A stretch of DNA of 64,000 bases from assembly GCF_000092125.1 (NCBI RefSeq), contig NC_014212.1:2438001-2502000 (forward strand), written 5' to 3'. The notes below the pieces were generated by a model. The model did no database searches. It was not told the origin of the DNA and saw only the letters and a list, made by a program, of their open reading frames with translations. Of this stretch, positions 42,216-50,633 are shown one piece after another (position 1 is the stretch's first letter; the number at the start of each line of letters is the position of its first letter). This DNA is from Allomeiothermus silvanus DSM 9946. GTDB lineage: Bacteria > Deinococcota > Deinococci > Deinococcales > Thermaceae. The translations under genes and the position numbers were made by a program.

Positions 42216-43409
42216 CTAGACCTTGGACCCATCTACCCAGTCGGTGATGGCGTCGAAGCGGGCATCCCTGACGTTGGCCCGGTAGAGCTTGGTGTAGGGC
42301 AAGCGGTGGTTGACCCAATTCAGGTTGCGGAATTGGCCAAAGGCGTTGTAATCGCCCATGTTCTCGAGCGTCTCGATCATGCCCGGACGGGTGAGTTTAC
42401 CGGCCTGGGCAGCCCGGCGCATGGCTTCAGCAATGACGTCCACTGCCGCCCAAGAACCCATGTAGTAGGTGGTGCGATAGCTGAGGTCACGGCCTTTGGA
42501 CCGCCGCAGCGCGCGAATCTGCTCGACGGCGGGGATCAGGGTGTCGTAGTAGTAGGCGTTGTGGTAGGTCACGATAAAGCCGTCGGCGGCGGCCCCGGCC
42601 CGCTGCATGAGGGCCAGCTCGGCGGAGTAGTAGGTGCCCATGAAAGTGGCCCGTACCCCCTGTTCGCGCGCTGCCCGTACCAGCAGGGGCTCAACGGTCA
42701 GCACATAGCCCTGCAGAATCACGAAATCTGGCTGGGCCTGGCGCAGCTTGGTGACGATGGGGGTAGCGTCCGAGATGGCCAACGGGGTCACCTCCTCGCC
42801 CACGATCTGGTAACCCCTTTTGGCGGCTTGATCCTTGATGAACGGGATGTTGTCCCGTCCGAACTCCGAGTTGGAGTAGACCAGGAAAATCTTGGCCCCC
42901 CGACCCCGCGACCGCTGTACCTGTTGCAGTAAGGCCCCGGCCATGTCGTTGTAGGTGGGGCCGAAGACAAAAATGGTAGGGTAGGTTTTGGGATCGGCCA
43001 GTTCGTTAGCGAAGGAAGTAGCGGTGTACGGCAGTTGCAAGCGGGTGATCTCCGGGGCCAACGCCTTGGAAAGCCCGGTGGAGTCCCCGTAGACGAAAAC
43101 CAGTTCTTCGGGGCGTTCCCGCTGCACGATGCGGTTGAACGCCGCCGTACCGCGGGCGACATCGTAGCCGTCGTCCTCCACGATCAGCTCTAACTTCCGC
43201 CCACTGATCCCCCCGGCGTCGTTGATGCGATCGGCCTGGTCGCGGAAAGCCTCGAGTGCCGCATTCCCTGCAAAGGCAAAGGCCCCGGTAAGCGGGAGAA
43301 TCGCGGCCAGCTTAACCGGACGCGACTGAGTCAACCCGATCATATAGGGGCTAAACACGGTAGACGCTGCCAGACCGGCCTTCAACACTTGACGACGGTT
43401 CACTTTCAT
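42216..43409 (-). CDS. livK: HAAT-type substrate-binding protein (LivK-like) with twin-arginine signal
   Basis: Exported binding protein of 397 residues. The N-terminus MKVNRRQVLKAGLAAS is a twin-arginine (Tat) type signal, which suggests export after folding. The mature protein starts PVKLAAILPLTGAFAFAG, the peripl_BP_6 fold; GISGRKLELIVEDDGYD follows. ATG 43409 is preceded by GAGGAGG; an ATG/GTG upstream at 43448 is not. The protein opens the cluster livK-H-F-G-ligase-M. Ligand uncertain; the neighbouring ligase points to an acid. Cysteines are absent from the lipobox position, so it may be free rather than lipid-anchored. Confidence 0.9.
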   Translation of the reverse strand: MKVNRRQVLKAGLAASTVFSPYMIGLTQSRPVKLAAILPLTGAFAFAGNAALEAFRDQADRINDAGGISGRKLELIVEDDGYDVARGTAAFNRIVQRERPEELVFVYGDSTGLSKALAPEITRLQLPYTATSFANELADPKTYPTIFVFGPTYNDMAGALLQQVQRSRGRGAKIFLVYSNSEFGRDNIPFIKDQAAKRGYQIVGEEVTPLAISDATPIVTKLRQAQPDFVILQGYVLTVEPLLVRAAREQGVRATFMGTYYSAELALMQRAGAAADGFIVTYHNAYYYDTLIPAVEQIRALRRSKGRDLSYRTTYYMGSWAAVDVIAEAMRRAAQAGKLTRPGMIETLENMGDYNAFGQFRNLNWVNHRLPYTKLYRANVRDARFDAITDWVDGSKV

Positions 43410-43501
43410 GTCGGCCTCCTCAAAAAGCAAAATGTTGCATGCCCCCATTTTACCGGTTTTTGCCGCCGTTGTGACCTAGGGTAAGCTACAGCTCTAACTG
43501 G

Positions 43502-43916
43502 TTAAGCGGATTTTTGCCGTCGTACAGCGCGCCGGTTGACCAGTCTGCGGGTCTGCTGCTTGTGGCAAGGTTGGCGAAGGGTGCGCAGGTCCTGTGGGTC
43601 GTGGTCCCCCCCTCACCCGCTGGGGAGGATATGGTCAGCTGGCAGAGCAAGGCCGCAGCAGGGTAGATTTGAGCTTGCGGGTGTCGGTTCCGCAAAGCTG
43701 GCAGATCCCCTTCTCACGCCGCCGCAGAGGGTCGCGGGCATAGCGCCAATGCGAGCGCAGCCGGTATTCGTGTACACATCCGTCACTGCGCCAGGTACGG
43801 CGGCCTCGAGGCACTTCGTTGTGGCAATGGATATAGCGGCACAACCTGCGTCCATTGGGGCCATACTCAACCTTGGAACGCAGGAGGTTTTTACCGAGGG
43901 TTCGGCGCGGGCTCAC
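43502..43916 (-). pseudogene. HNH endonuclease, broken
   Basis: The - strand frame from 43916 reads GRRLCRYIHCHNEVPRGRRTW...RREKGICQLCGTDTRKLKS, the HNH zinc-like half. The second half appears in another frame: ADHILPSG, an in-frame TGA, then GGDHDPQDLRTLRQPCHKQQTRR to TAA at 43502. Together these form a full HNH module (CxxCG, DHI, LRT, CH). One frameshift near 43640 and one stop destroy it. It may derive from a free-standing mobile endonuclease. Confidence 0.72.
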
Positions 43917-43942
43917 TCATCTCAAAGATACCCTACTGGCCC

Positions 43943-46732
43943 CTACGAACTGCTCTTGAGCGCCCGCTTAAAGATCTGGGGGGCAAAATCCGCTACCGCA
44001 CGGAGAAAGCCGGTGATGCCCCTAGCCCGTCCGGGGGTGATGTAGACCGGCACCCCCCGATTTTCAGCCTCGAGCCTCACCGGCTCGGAGACATCGTGGC
44101 CAACATAGCTCGAGATGATCATCAGCCCGTGGGCCCGCTCTACCCGGTTCTGGATGCGGCGGATAGCCTCTCGCCCCGAACTGTTGGCATCGGCATCAAA
44201 CCAGTCCAAGCGCAAACCCTGAGCTTCCAGGAAGGGAACCATCCGGCTCCTGAGCTGGGTGTGCCCCCCTACCACGATGAGGTACTCGCCGTGAAACTTT
44301 GGCAACCCCTCGTGCAGCAATCCTTGGGGAGTAAGGCCCTCGAACGTGTCCGCGCTTCCGTCCAGCTGAGCGAGGGCCGCCGAGGTAGCTTTGAGTTCCT
44401 CTAGGTAAAGGGCCAGCTCGGGATCGGTGGGGTTTAAAAACAGCAGGTTGCGTAGGATTTCCCGCGCAAGCGCAAGGTCTTTTTCCGCGTAATACGCCAC
44501 CTCGAGGGCCTTGCGCCAGACCTCGGCGGCTTTCTTATAGGTCCCGCTACGCTCGAAGTGTTCGGCCAGGTCGAACATCACCTCGATGGCGTCAGGGCGG
44601 TGACAAAGCTCATCTTCGAGGATCTCACCGGCCTCCTCCAGCCGCCCCTGGGCATACAAAGCCGCCAGGTATTCCCCCCGCACCTTCTCGGCCTCCTCGC
44701 TGTGACGAAAACTGCGCGAGAGTCGATAGGCTAGGGCCAGTTGCTCTAGCGAGGGTTGGGGGGTACGGGCCAGGGCAGCAGTGAGCAGCCGGAAAGCCTC
44801 CCAGGGGCCTTCGAGCTTCTCCACCAAGGCCAGCAAACCCTCGAGCTGATCCTGCACCGCCTCCAGCCCAGCGTCACGCACCCGGCCTAAGAACTCCCGG
44901 GCCAGCACCGGTTCGCCTGCGGCCAGCGCTTCCTGGGCCATCTGGTAGAGCACCGGAACCGGGTACGCCTTATGGGCATGGGCCCGCTTGTACTCGCCCA
45001 GCACTTCCAGCATGGGGTAGCCGAGGGTCCGCTTGGTTAGGGCCAAGTAGTGGTAAGCCAACCCCGCAGACTCCCCCCGGCCCTCACGGGCAGCGCGCTC
45101 GAGATGTCGCAGGGCCTCCGGGTAGCGCCCCTCGCGGAAGCGTAGAAGCCCCAAGGCCAGCAGGGCCGTGGCATCCTCGGCTCTGGCTACCGCATCGGTG
45201 AGGTAAGGCTCTACCGCTTTGAGTTCGACTAGCGGGACATCCTCCAGTCCTTCTGGCCCCCGCACCCGGAGCTGGGTCAAGGCCAATCCCAAGGCCCCAG
45301 CGACCTCCCCTTGGTCGTAGAGGCGGCGGGCGTAGCGCTCAGCCCGGGCCCACAACCCCTGTTGCAACGTGGCCTGTAGGCCCAAAAACAAGAGCCCGCG
45401 GGTCAGGAGTTCGGGTGAGAGGTCTTCGACAAACTCCACCCGGCGGCTGACCTCGCTCCAATCCCCCTCACGCCCGAAACGGAAGGCCCGCTCTTCGAGG
45501 CGCTCGAGGGCGAGTTTAATCGGCAGTCGGGACTCTGGCAAACCCGATTCATATAGCTGCCGCAGAGCCTCGGAGAGCCGACCCAACCCTAGATAGACCC
45601 GCCCCAACGCCAACCTATAGCGCCCACCCCGGCTGCTTAGGGTCTCCAAGCGGGTCAAGGCCCGCTGGTACTCGCCCATCTCCGCCCAGCACAACACCCG
45701 AAGGTCTTCAGCCTCCTCGCAGGCCGCACGCTCGAGGGCTTGCTCGGCCTCCTCAAAACGGGAAAGGGCCATCAGGGCCCGGCCCCGCAGGTAAGAGAGG
45801 CGTCCTCCCGCGCTCGCCGGGATTCGGGCCAGCACCGTAGCATAGTCCCCCCCCTCGAGCAAAGCCCATGCCTCGTCCACCGAAACCGCAGCCTGGGTCT
45901 CGGTCAGCACCGGCACAGCGGGCGGAGCCTTAGCCTCTTGGGCCTTGACCGGGGCCTCGAGCCGCAGCTCCTCAGGCATCCGGCCCAGCACCAGCACATA
46001 CTCGCCCTCCCCCACCCGCCGCACGTCGCTGAACCCCAGCCGGATGAGCGCCTCGCCCACCGCCTCGAAATTCTTGCCCAGAAAGGGGCCGTGGCCGTAG
46101 ACCAGCAGCCCGCCAGGGCGCAATAGCCCGCTGAGCGCTGCGAGCCGTTGGGGGATCTCGAAATGGCGGTAGAACTCCTCGGTATCGAGCCGAGCCGGGA
46201 GATTCCCCAGATACCCCTCGGGCAGCACCGAGAGCATCAGCGCTACGTCCACAAACGGAACCCCGTCCAGCGGTTCCCCGTACCATCCCTGGTGCCACTC
46301 AATGCCCGGGGTGCGGGTTTTGCCCACCGCCACAGCCTCCTCGACCCCCTCAAGCGCGTGCCACTCGAGATCAGGGCGCTTTTGAACTAGGAACTTGAGT
46401 AAAAGCCCGGTAAAGGCTCCGATCTCCAAAACCTTGCCCCGCTCGGGCAACAGAGCCGGGAGTTCCTGAAGGTAAAACTCCAGGTAGGGGAGGTGCATGG
46501 CGTACACTAGCCCCTCCAGGCGCTCCCGGGGGTGCGCCAATAGCTCGCTATAAAATCTTCGCACCGCCTCTAAGCCGCCCCCGCCGAGATAACCTTTCCA
46601 GGCCTGCAACACCGGTTTGCGCCGCGCGGGGCTGCCGATCCGCTTGGCCAGTTCGCTCTCGAAACGCCCTGGCGAGATTGCGCCCTCGAGGTTGAATTGC
46701 TGTTTGAGATAGCGCCTGGCCTCGCTTTCCAT
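43943..46732 (-). CDS. Methyltransferase-like / TPR repeat / Rossmann-like C-terminal fusion protein
   Basis: Large protein of 929 residues starting at ATG 46732 behind GGAGGGGAG (earlier ATGs upstream lack a site). Residues 80-240 resemble a class I methyltransferase: KVLEIGAFTGLLLKFL (100-115) is motif I, and GLLRPGGLLVYGHG is a late strand. Residues about 300-810 are degenerate TPR helices rich in Leu, Glu and Arg. The last 100 residues (YLIVVGGHTQLRSRMVPFLEAQGLRLDWFD; ISSYVGHDVSEPV) recall DUF2325-type domains. Function unknown. A scaffold that modifies bound partners is one possibility. No membrane segment is visible. Confidence 0.78.
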   Translation of the reverse strand: MESEARRYLKQQFNLEGAISPGRFESELAKRIGSPARRKPVLQAWKGYLGGGGLEAVRRFYSELLAHPRERLEGLVYAMHLPYLEFYLQELPALLPERGKVLEIGAFTGLLLKFLVQKRPDLEWHALEGVEEAVAVGKTRTPGIEWHQGWYGEPLDGVPFVDVALMLSVLPEGYLGNLPARLDTEEFYRHFEIPQRLAALSGLLRPGGLLVYGHGPFLGKNFEAVGEALIRLGFSDVRRVGEGEYVLVLGRMPEELRLEAPVKAQEAKAPPAVPVLTETQAAVSVDEAWALLEGGDYATVLARIPASAGGRLSYLRGRALMALSRFEEAEQALERAACEEAEDLRVLCWAEMGEYQRALTRLETLSSRGGRYRLALGRVYLGLGRLSEALRQLYESGLPESRLPIKLALERLEERAFRFGREGDWSEVSRRVEFVEDLSPELLTRGLLFLGLQATLQQGLWARAERYARRLYDQGEVAGALGLALTQLRVRGPEGLEDVPLVELKAVEPYLTDAVARAEDATALLALGLLRFREGRYPEALRHLERAAREGRGESAGLAYHYLALTKRTLGYPMLEVLGEYKRAHAHKAYPVPVLYQMAQEALAAGEPVLAREFLGRVRDAGLEAVQDQLEGLLALVEKLEGPWEAFRLLTAALARTPQPSLEQLALAYRLSRSFRHSEEAEKVRGEYLAALYAQGRLEEAGEILEDELCHRPDAIEVMFDLAEHFERSGTYKKAAEVWRKALEVAYYAEKDLALAREILRNLLFLNPTDPELALYLEELKATSAALAQLDGSADTFEGLTPQGLLHEGLPKFHGEYLIVVGGHTQLRSRMVPFLEAQGLRLDWFDADANSSGREAIRRIQNRVERAHGLMIISSYVGHDVSEPVRLEAENRGVPVYITPGRARGITGFLRAVADFAPQIFKRALKSSS

Positions 46733-46918
46733 CTCCCCTCCTGCAACCTGTTCCAAGTGTACCAAGTGCATAGGGCCCACCTGCCCATTTCTGATCCCGC
46801 AGCACCCCATCAGAGGGGAATCCGAAACGGACCAAACGCCACCCCGGCTTCCCGCGGGACGGCTCGTATAAATTCCACCCGAAGCGTTCGGACAAGGTCA
46901 GACTAAAGGGCCTTTTTA
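46733..46918. other. Intergenic, 186 nt, no feature found
   Basis: Gap upstream of the TPR gene and downstream of the deoxyhypusine-synthase-like gene. It includes the TPR gene leader. I see no terminator or RNA gene. Confidence 0.4.
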
Positions 46919-47896
46919 TCACTCTCCCAAAATCAGGGCAAACATCAGCGGAGCCACGATAGAGGCATCGGATTCAATGATGTATTTGGGCGTATCTACC
47001 GCCAACTTCCCCCAAGTGATCTTCTCGTTCGGCACCGCCCCCGAGTACGACCCGTAGCTGGTAGTGGAGTCGGAGATCTGGCAGAAGTAGCCCCACATCG
47101 GAATATCCGGGCGCTGCATGTCCTGGTGGAGCATCGGCACCACACAGATGGGGAAGTCCCCGGCGATGCCTCCGCCGATCTGGAAGAAGCCGATGGAGTG
47201 GTGCTTTGAAGTCTTTACGTACCATTCAGCCAACATCATCATGTACTCGATGCCGGTGCGGACGGTATGGACGTTCTGGATCTCGCCCGCTAGGCAATGC
47301 CCGGCGTACATGTTGCCCGTGGTGGAGTCCTCCCAACCGGGCACTACGATGGGCAGGTTCTTTTCCGCCGCAGCAACCATCCAAGAATCTTTGGGGTCAA
47401 TTTGGTAATAGGGCTCGAGCCTTCCCGAACGGATAATCCGGTAGAGGAACTCGTGGGGGAAGTAGCGCTCCCCTGCTCGGTCGGCCCGGGTCCATTCCTC
47501 GATCAAAGCCCCCTCCAAGCGCCGCATAGCTTCCATCTCTGGGATGCAGGTATCGGTGACCCGGTTCATGTGTCGCTCGAGCAAGGCTTGCTCGTCCTGC
47601 GGGGTCAGGTCGCGCCAGTGCGGGATCCGCTCGTAGTGGTGATGGGCCACCAGGTTGAAGAGGTCTTCCTCGAGGTTGGCCCCCGTGCATGAAATGGCCT
47701 GCACCTTGTCCTGGCGGATCATCTCGGCCAGGCTGATCCCCAGTTCGGCGGTGCTCATGGCCCCAGCCAGGGTAATCATCATCACCCCCCCTGAGTCGAG
47801 GTGCTGGCGATACGCTTCGGCGGCCTCTACCAACGTCGCCGCGTTAAAGTGCCGGAAGTGGTGTTTGATGAACCGACTCACTGCTCCACGAGACAT
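46919..47896 (-). CDS. Deoxyhypusine-synthase-family protein (possibly homospermidine-synthase-like)
   Basis: NAD-dependent enzyme family of 325 residues that moves the aminobutyl group of spermidine. In eukaryotes it modifies eIF5A; bacterial members often make homospermidine from putrescine. Conserved features: MMITLAGAMSTAELG (NAD site), SCTGANLEEDLFNL, PHEFLYRII, GGGIAGDFPI, and TWGKLAVD with K297, the lysine that forms the imine intermediate, followed by SDASIVAPL. Bacteria lack eIF5A, so polyamine synthesis is the better guess. This fits the agu and pot genes in the window, although it is unlinked to them. The leader holds a structured element and, further up, an IS481 insertion. Confidence 0.85.
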   Translation of the reverse strand: MSRGAVSRFIKHHFRHFNAATLVEAAEAYRQHLDSGGVMMITLAGAMSTAELGISLAEMIRQDKVQAISCTGANLEEDLFNLVAHHHYERIPHWRDLTPQDEQALLERHMNRVTDTCIPEMEAMRRLEGALIEEWTRADRAGERYFPHEFLYRIIRSGRLEPYYQIDPKDSWMVAAAEKNLPIVVPGWEDSTTGNMYAGHCLAGEIQNVHTVRTGIEYMMMLAEWYVKTSKHHSIGFFQIGGGIAGDFPICVVPMLHQDMQRPDIPMWGYFCQISDSTTSYGSYSGAVPNEKITWGKLAVDTPKYIIESDASIVAPLMFALILGE

Positions 47897-47935
47897 GAAA
47901 ACCCCCTTGGGTTGTTTTCCCAGCCATGGCCAGGC

Positions 47936-49108
47936 TCAGTCTTCGCGGGGTGGGCGAATCTTCCGGACTCCCCCCTTCGGTAGCAGACACTGCCACCTAG
48001 CGTCCGCCTGAGAGTTTACCGAATCTAGGGGTGAAATCAATGGGATGTAATCGGTCAACACATTTGAGACTCTTTGAGGAACCGACTCCTCTTGCATCTT
48101 AGCCAAAAACTCCAGCGGAGCAAGACCCCCCAGGGCCATGTGAGGCCTTCGGCGGTTGTAGTAGTCCAGGTAGGTATCCAGCTCTGCCTGCAGCTCGCTG
48201 AGCGGGGTGGGCAAAGGCCGGGTGTAGAACTCCTCCTTGAAGGTCCGCTGCATCCGCTCCACGTGACCATTGAGTTTAGGACTCCTCGGCGGTAGCACAA
48301 ACAAGGCAATCCCCAGAGCACAGCAGGCCTCCTCAAACTCGGCCATGAACTCGCTGCCCCCATCCACCTGGATGGCCCGGATGGGAAAAGGGGCCCTGGC
48401 CAGAAGCAAGGACAAGAACCCCTCAGAAAGCTTAGCCGTGGCCCGGCTGTGCACCTCCGCCAGGACAAACCGGCTATGGAGGTCAATCGCCGAGAAGTGC
48501 TTGACCATGCTTCCCGGTCCTAAGGTCAGGGTGAGGGTGTCCACCTGGACCAGGTCCCCAGGAGCCCTGGCCTCGTATCCTCGGGGCTTCCTTTTGGCGT
48601 AGGGCCGGTTTACCCTTCGCTTTAGCTTCCCTCTTTGAGTCCGGGCCAGGTAGCCGGCCACGCTCTCGATACGTCGGTGCTTCTCCAGGTAGGCCAGGAT
48701 GCGCCCCACCGTGCGTTCGCTCATCTGGAAACCCTCCTTGCGGAGGGTAAGCCAGATGGACCAGCGTCCCCAGGTGGGGTTTTCCTTGCGGAGAGTTTCT
48801 ATTCTAATGAGCAGCCCTGGGGTCCAGTGGACCTTTGTGCGCAGGTGCTTAGGGCGGCGGGAGCGGGGTTTGAGTCCAGCCAGGCCCTTTTCTTTTAGGG
48901 CTTTTTGCCAGCGGTGGTAGGTGGCCCGGCTGATCCCGACCAGGTCCTGGATCTCCTTCCAGCTCTTTTTACTTTCACGCAGGGCTTTGACCAGTCGGAG
49001 CTTGCGCAGACGTTCCTGGACCTCTGGGTCGCTTGCGTTGGCCTCGGCCAGCCTCTGTGCTTGTCTAGCGCCTCTCCATATCTCTCGGCCAACGGTGGTA
49101 AACTGCAC
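47936..49108 (-). CDS. IS481-family transposase, copy 2
   Basis: Same protein as at 29125 for its first 353 residues: HTH region, integrase core with D, D and E, and the closing VSNVLTDY. From there the frame runs out of the element for 37 residues, because the insertion sequence has no stop codon, so the C-terminus here (IPLISPLDSVNSQAD..., ending RPPRED) is host-derived. GTG 49108 with GGAGG upstream is the start. It is intact and could be active. Confidence 0.88.
   Translation of the reverse strand: MQFTTVGREIWRGARQAQRLAEANASDPEVQERLRKLRLVKALRESKKSWKEIQDLVGISRATYHRWQKALKEKGLAGLKPRSRRPKHLRTKVHWTPGLLIRIETLRKENPTWGRWSIWLTLRKEGFQMSERTVGRILAYLEKHRRIESVAGYLARTQRGKLKRRVNRPYAKRKPRGYEARAPGDLVQVDTLTLTLGPGSMVKHFSAIDLHSRFVLAEVHSRATAKLSEGFLSLLLARAPFPIRAIQVDGGSEFMAEFEEACCALGIALFVLPPRSPKLNGHVERMQRTFKEEFYTRPLPTPLSELQAELDTYLDYYNRRRPHMALGGLAPLEFLAKMQEESVPQRVSNVLTDYIPLISPLDSVNSQADARWQCLLPKGGVRKIRPPRED
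47964..48006 (-). promoter_or_regulatory. Two-tier stem in the leader of the deoxyhypusine-synthase-like gene
   Basis: CGGAC (47964-47968) pairs with GTCCG (48002-48006). Inside it GGTAGCAG and CTGCCACC (47979-47997) form an 8-bp stem with an ACA loop. It lies 68-110 nt before the start codon and could be an RNA control element or an attenuator-like hairpin. No T run follows it. Confidence 0.4.
48042..48045. repeat. Probable target duplication GGGA of IS481 copy 2, left
   Basis: GGGA precedes the element and is repeated at 49186-49189 directly after it. Confidence 0.45.
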
Positions 49109-49185
49109 CTGGGGAACCTCCTTTCCTGGTCGGTTCCCCTCTTTTTATCCCAGCTTAGAGTCTCACATGTGTTTGTCCGGGTTCA
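48046..49185 (-). mobile_element. IS481-family element, copy 2 (1140 bp)
   Basis: Same sequence, length and inverted ends as the copy at 29163-30302. It sits 149 nt upstream of the deoxyhypusine-synthase-like gene. The GGGA flanks suggest a recent jump. The transposase gene points toward that gene. Confidence 0.9.
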
Positions 49186-49189
49186 GGGA
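49186..49189. repeat. Probable target duplication GGGA of IS481 copy 2, right
   Basis: Right partner of 48042-48045. Confidence 0.45.
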
Positions 49190-49264
49190 CGTTTGCGCAG
49201 GAGGTGGGTTATTTGGGCGGCTCGAGGAAGGCAGATGCCCTGACCGGGCTATCCGCGACTTAAT

Positions 49265-50488
49265 CTAGCGAACCCCCCGGACCCTCGAGACGAATACCGT
49301 CCCCAGCACGAAAAAAATCACCGCGATGGCGAACAGGATCGGGTAGCCACCACCCGGGCTGGCCCGGTTTCCCGCGTCGAGGATCTGGCCAAAGAGCCCC
49401 TGAAAGAGTTGGGGAAACACCAAGGCCATGTGCCAGATTCCCATGTCGCGGGCGTGCTTGCTGGGGTCGGGGAGCACCGAGGTGGCGAGGGCCCAGTCCA
49501 CGCTGATATAAGCCCCATAACCGAGGCCGAAAACCAGCCCGATCAACACGGCCAGCGCATAGCTTTGGGTCAGAGCAAACCCCACCGCCGCCGAGGCCAT
49601 GATGCCCCCGGCAAGGAAAACGATGCGTTTTTTCCCGATCCGGTCCGAGAGCACCCCCCCGACGATTGCAGTGACGGCCCCTGCAAGGGAAAGAAGCAAC
49701 AGGATGATCCCCAAGGCCTGATCGGCCAGGGCCAGCCGGAGCGGGCCGAGCGGAAAGGTTTTGACCACGTCCCGCAGGTAGTAAAAAAGGAAGGGCTGGA
49801 TGGCAAAACGCCCCGACTCTACCAGGGCTCGAGTGAGGAACACCCAGCGAAAGTCCCGGTACTCCGGAAGCAGAAAAACCCGCAGGTTCAAGGGCTTTAC
49901 CTCGCGTTTGATCTGCGGCTCTGGCACACTTTGCAGGGTAGTCAGGGTCATAAACAGCAGCACCAAAACGATGGCCAGGTACTGCCCCTCACGGCTTCCT
50001 TGCAAGAGAATCGGGGAGATACCTCCTGCGACCTGGCTGGAGAGCTGAAAAAAACCCAAGACCCCGCTGGCGGTACCTTTTTCACCCTGCGCAACGGTGT
50101 CGGGAATCAGCGCCGCATAGGGGGTGGAGGCTACGTTATTTCCCAGTTGCACCAACACATAACCTGCAGCGTAAACCCAGTACCCAGGGGCAAAAAACAT
50201 GATCGCTAAACCTAGAATATTGATTGCTGTACCCCATACCATGAACGACTTCCGCTTCCCTATGCGGTCTGACCAAGCACCCAAGAAGGGAGGGAGCACC
50301 AGGGGGATCAGGGCCAGCGTTCCCGCTAACCAGCCCAGATAGGTTCCCTGTCGTTCCTGCCCAACAAACCGCAAAATGTCGGCAGGCATGAGGAATAGCA
50401 AGATCAACGTCCAGTGGAAGTTGAACCCGAACCAGTAAGCCGAGAAGCCAAAGTAGCGCAAGATACCGGCAGGACGGGCACGTTGCAT
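49265..50488 (-). CDS. MFS transporter (sugar- or drug-type, 12 helices)
   Basis: Membrane transporter of 407 residues in the major facilitator superfamily. Typical features: GAWSDRIGKRKSFMVWG (loop 2-3 motif A), a matching GGVLSDRIGKKRIVFL in the second half, and about twelve hydrophobic helices. The N-terminal IPLVLPPFLG and AYGAYISVDWALATSVLPD motifs resemble the GPH/SLC45-type branch, so a sugar is possible; the substrate is not known. Start ATG 50488: a TATACT box lies about 10 nt upstream without Shine-Dalgarno, so it may be leaderless. Confidence 0.85.
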   Translation of the reverse strand: MQRARPAGILRYFGFSAYWFGFNFHWTLILLFLMPADILRFVGQERQGTYLGWLAGTLALIPLVLPPFLGAWSDRIGKRKSFMVWGTAINILGLAIMFFAPGYWVYAAGYVLVQLGNNVASTPYAALIPDTVAQGEKGTASGVLGFFQLSSQVAGGISPILLQGSREGQYLAIVLVLLFMTLTTLQSVPEPQIKREVKPLNLRVFLLPEYRDFRWVFLTRALVESGRFAIQPFLFYYLRDVVKTFPLGPLRLALADQALGIILLLLSLAGAVTAIVGGVLSDRIGKKRIVFLAGGIMASAAVGFALTQSYALAVLIGLVFGLGYGAYISVDWALATSVLPDPSKHARDMGIWHMALVFPQLFQGLFGQILDAGNRASPGGGYPILFAIAVIFFVLGTVFVSRVRGVR

Positions 50489-50544
50489 GGTTGGGGCGAG
50501 TATATCAGGCAAGGGATTGGTTTATTCCCTCACCCATCCCTTTT

Positions 50545-50558
50545 GTGTTTAGCACCTG
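50545..50558. repeat. Heptad-phased intergenic repeat, locus 8
   Basis: GTGTTTA followed by GCACCTG, close to the GCGTTTA/GCACCTA pair at 3112, in the divergent gap before argS. Confidence 0.4.
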
Positions 50559-50633
50559 CCACACGCCCACGGTTGAGCAAGAATCTCTCAAAATCTAGGG
50601 CCAAAGGCGGTTTTCTGATACGATATTCGCTCG

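Noticed and set aside
47897-48045. Glycine-riboswitch-like AAACTCTCAGGC in the leader of the deoxyhypusine-synthase-like gene
   Set aside because: The required GAGAG and CCGAAGG elements are not found in the right order, even when the IS481 copy is removed in thought. Only one arm fits, so it is chance or another element.
49409-50209. 266-codon + strand frame opposite the MFS transporter
   Set aside because: Antisense shadow; the transporter frame has clear membrane helices and motifs.
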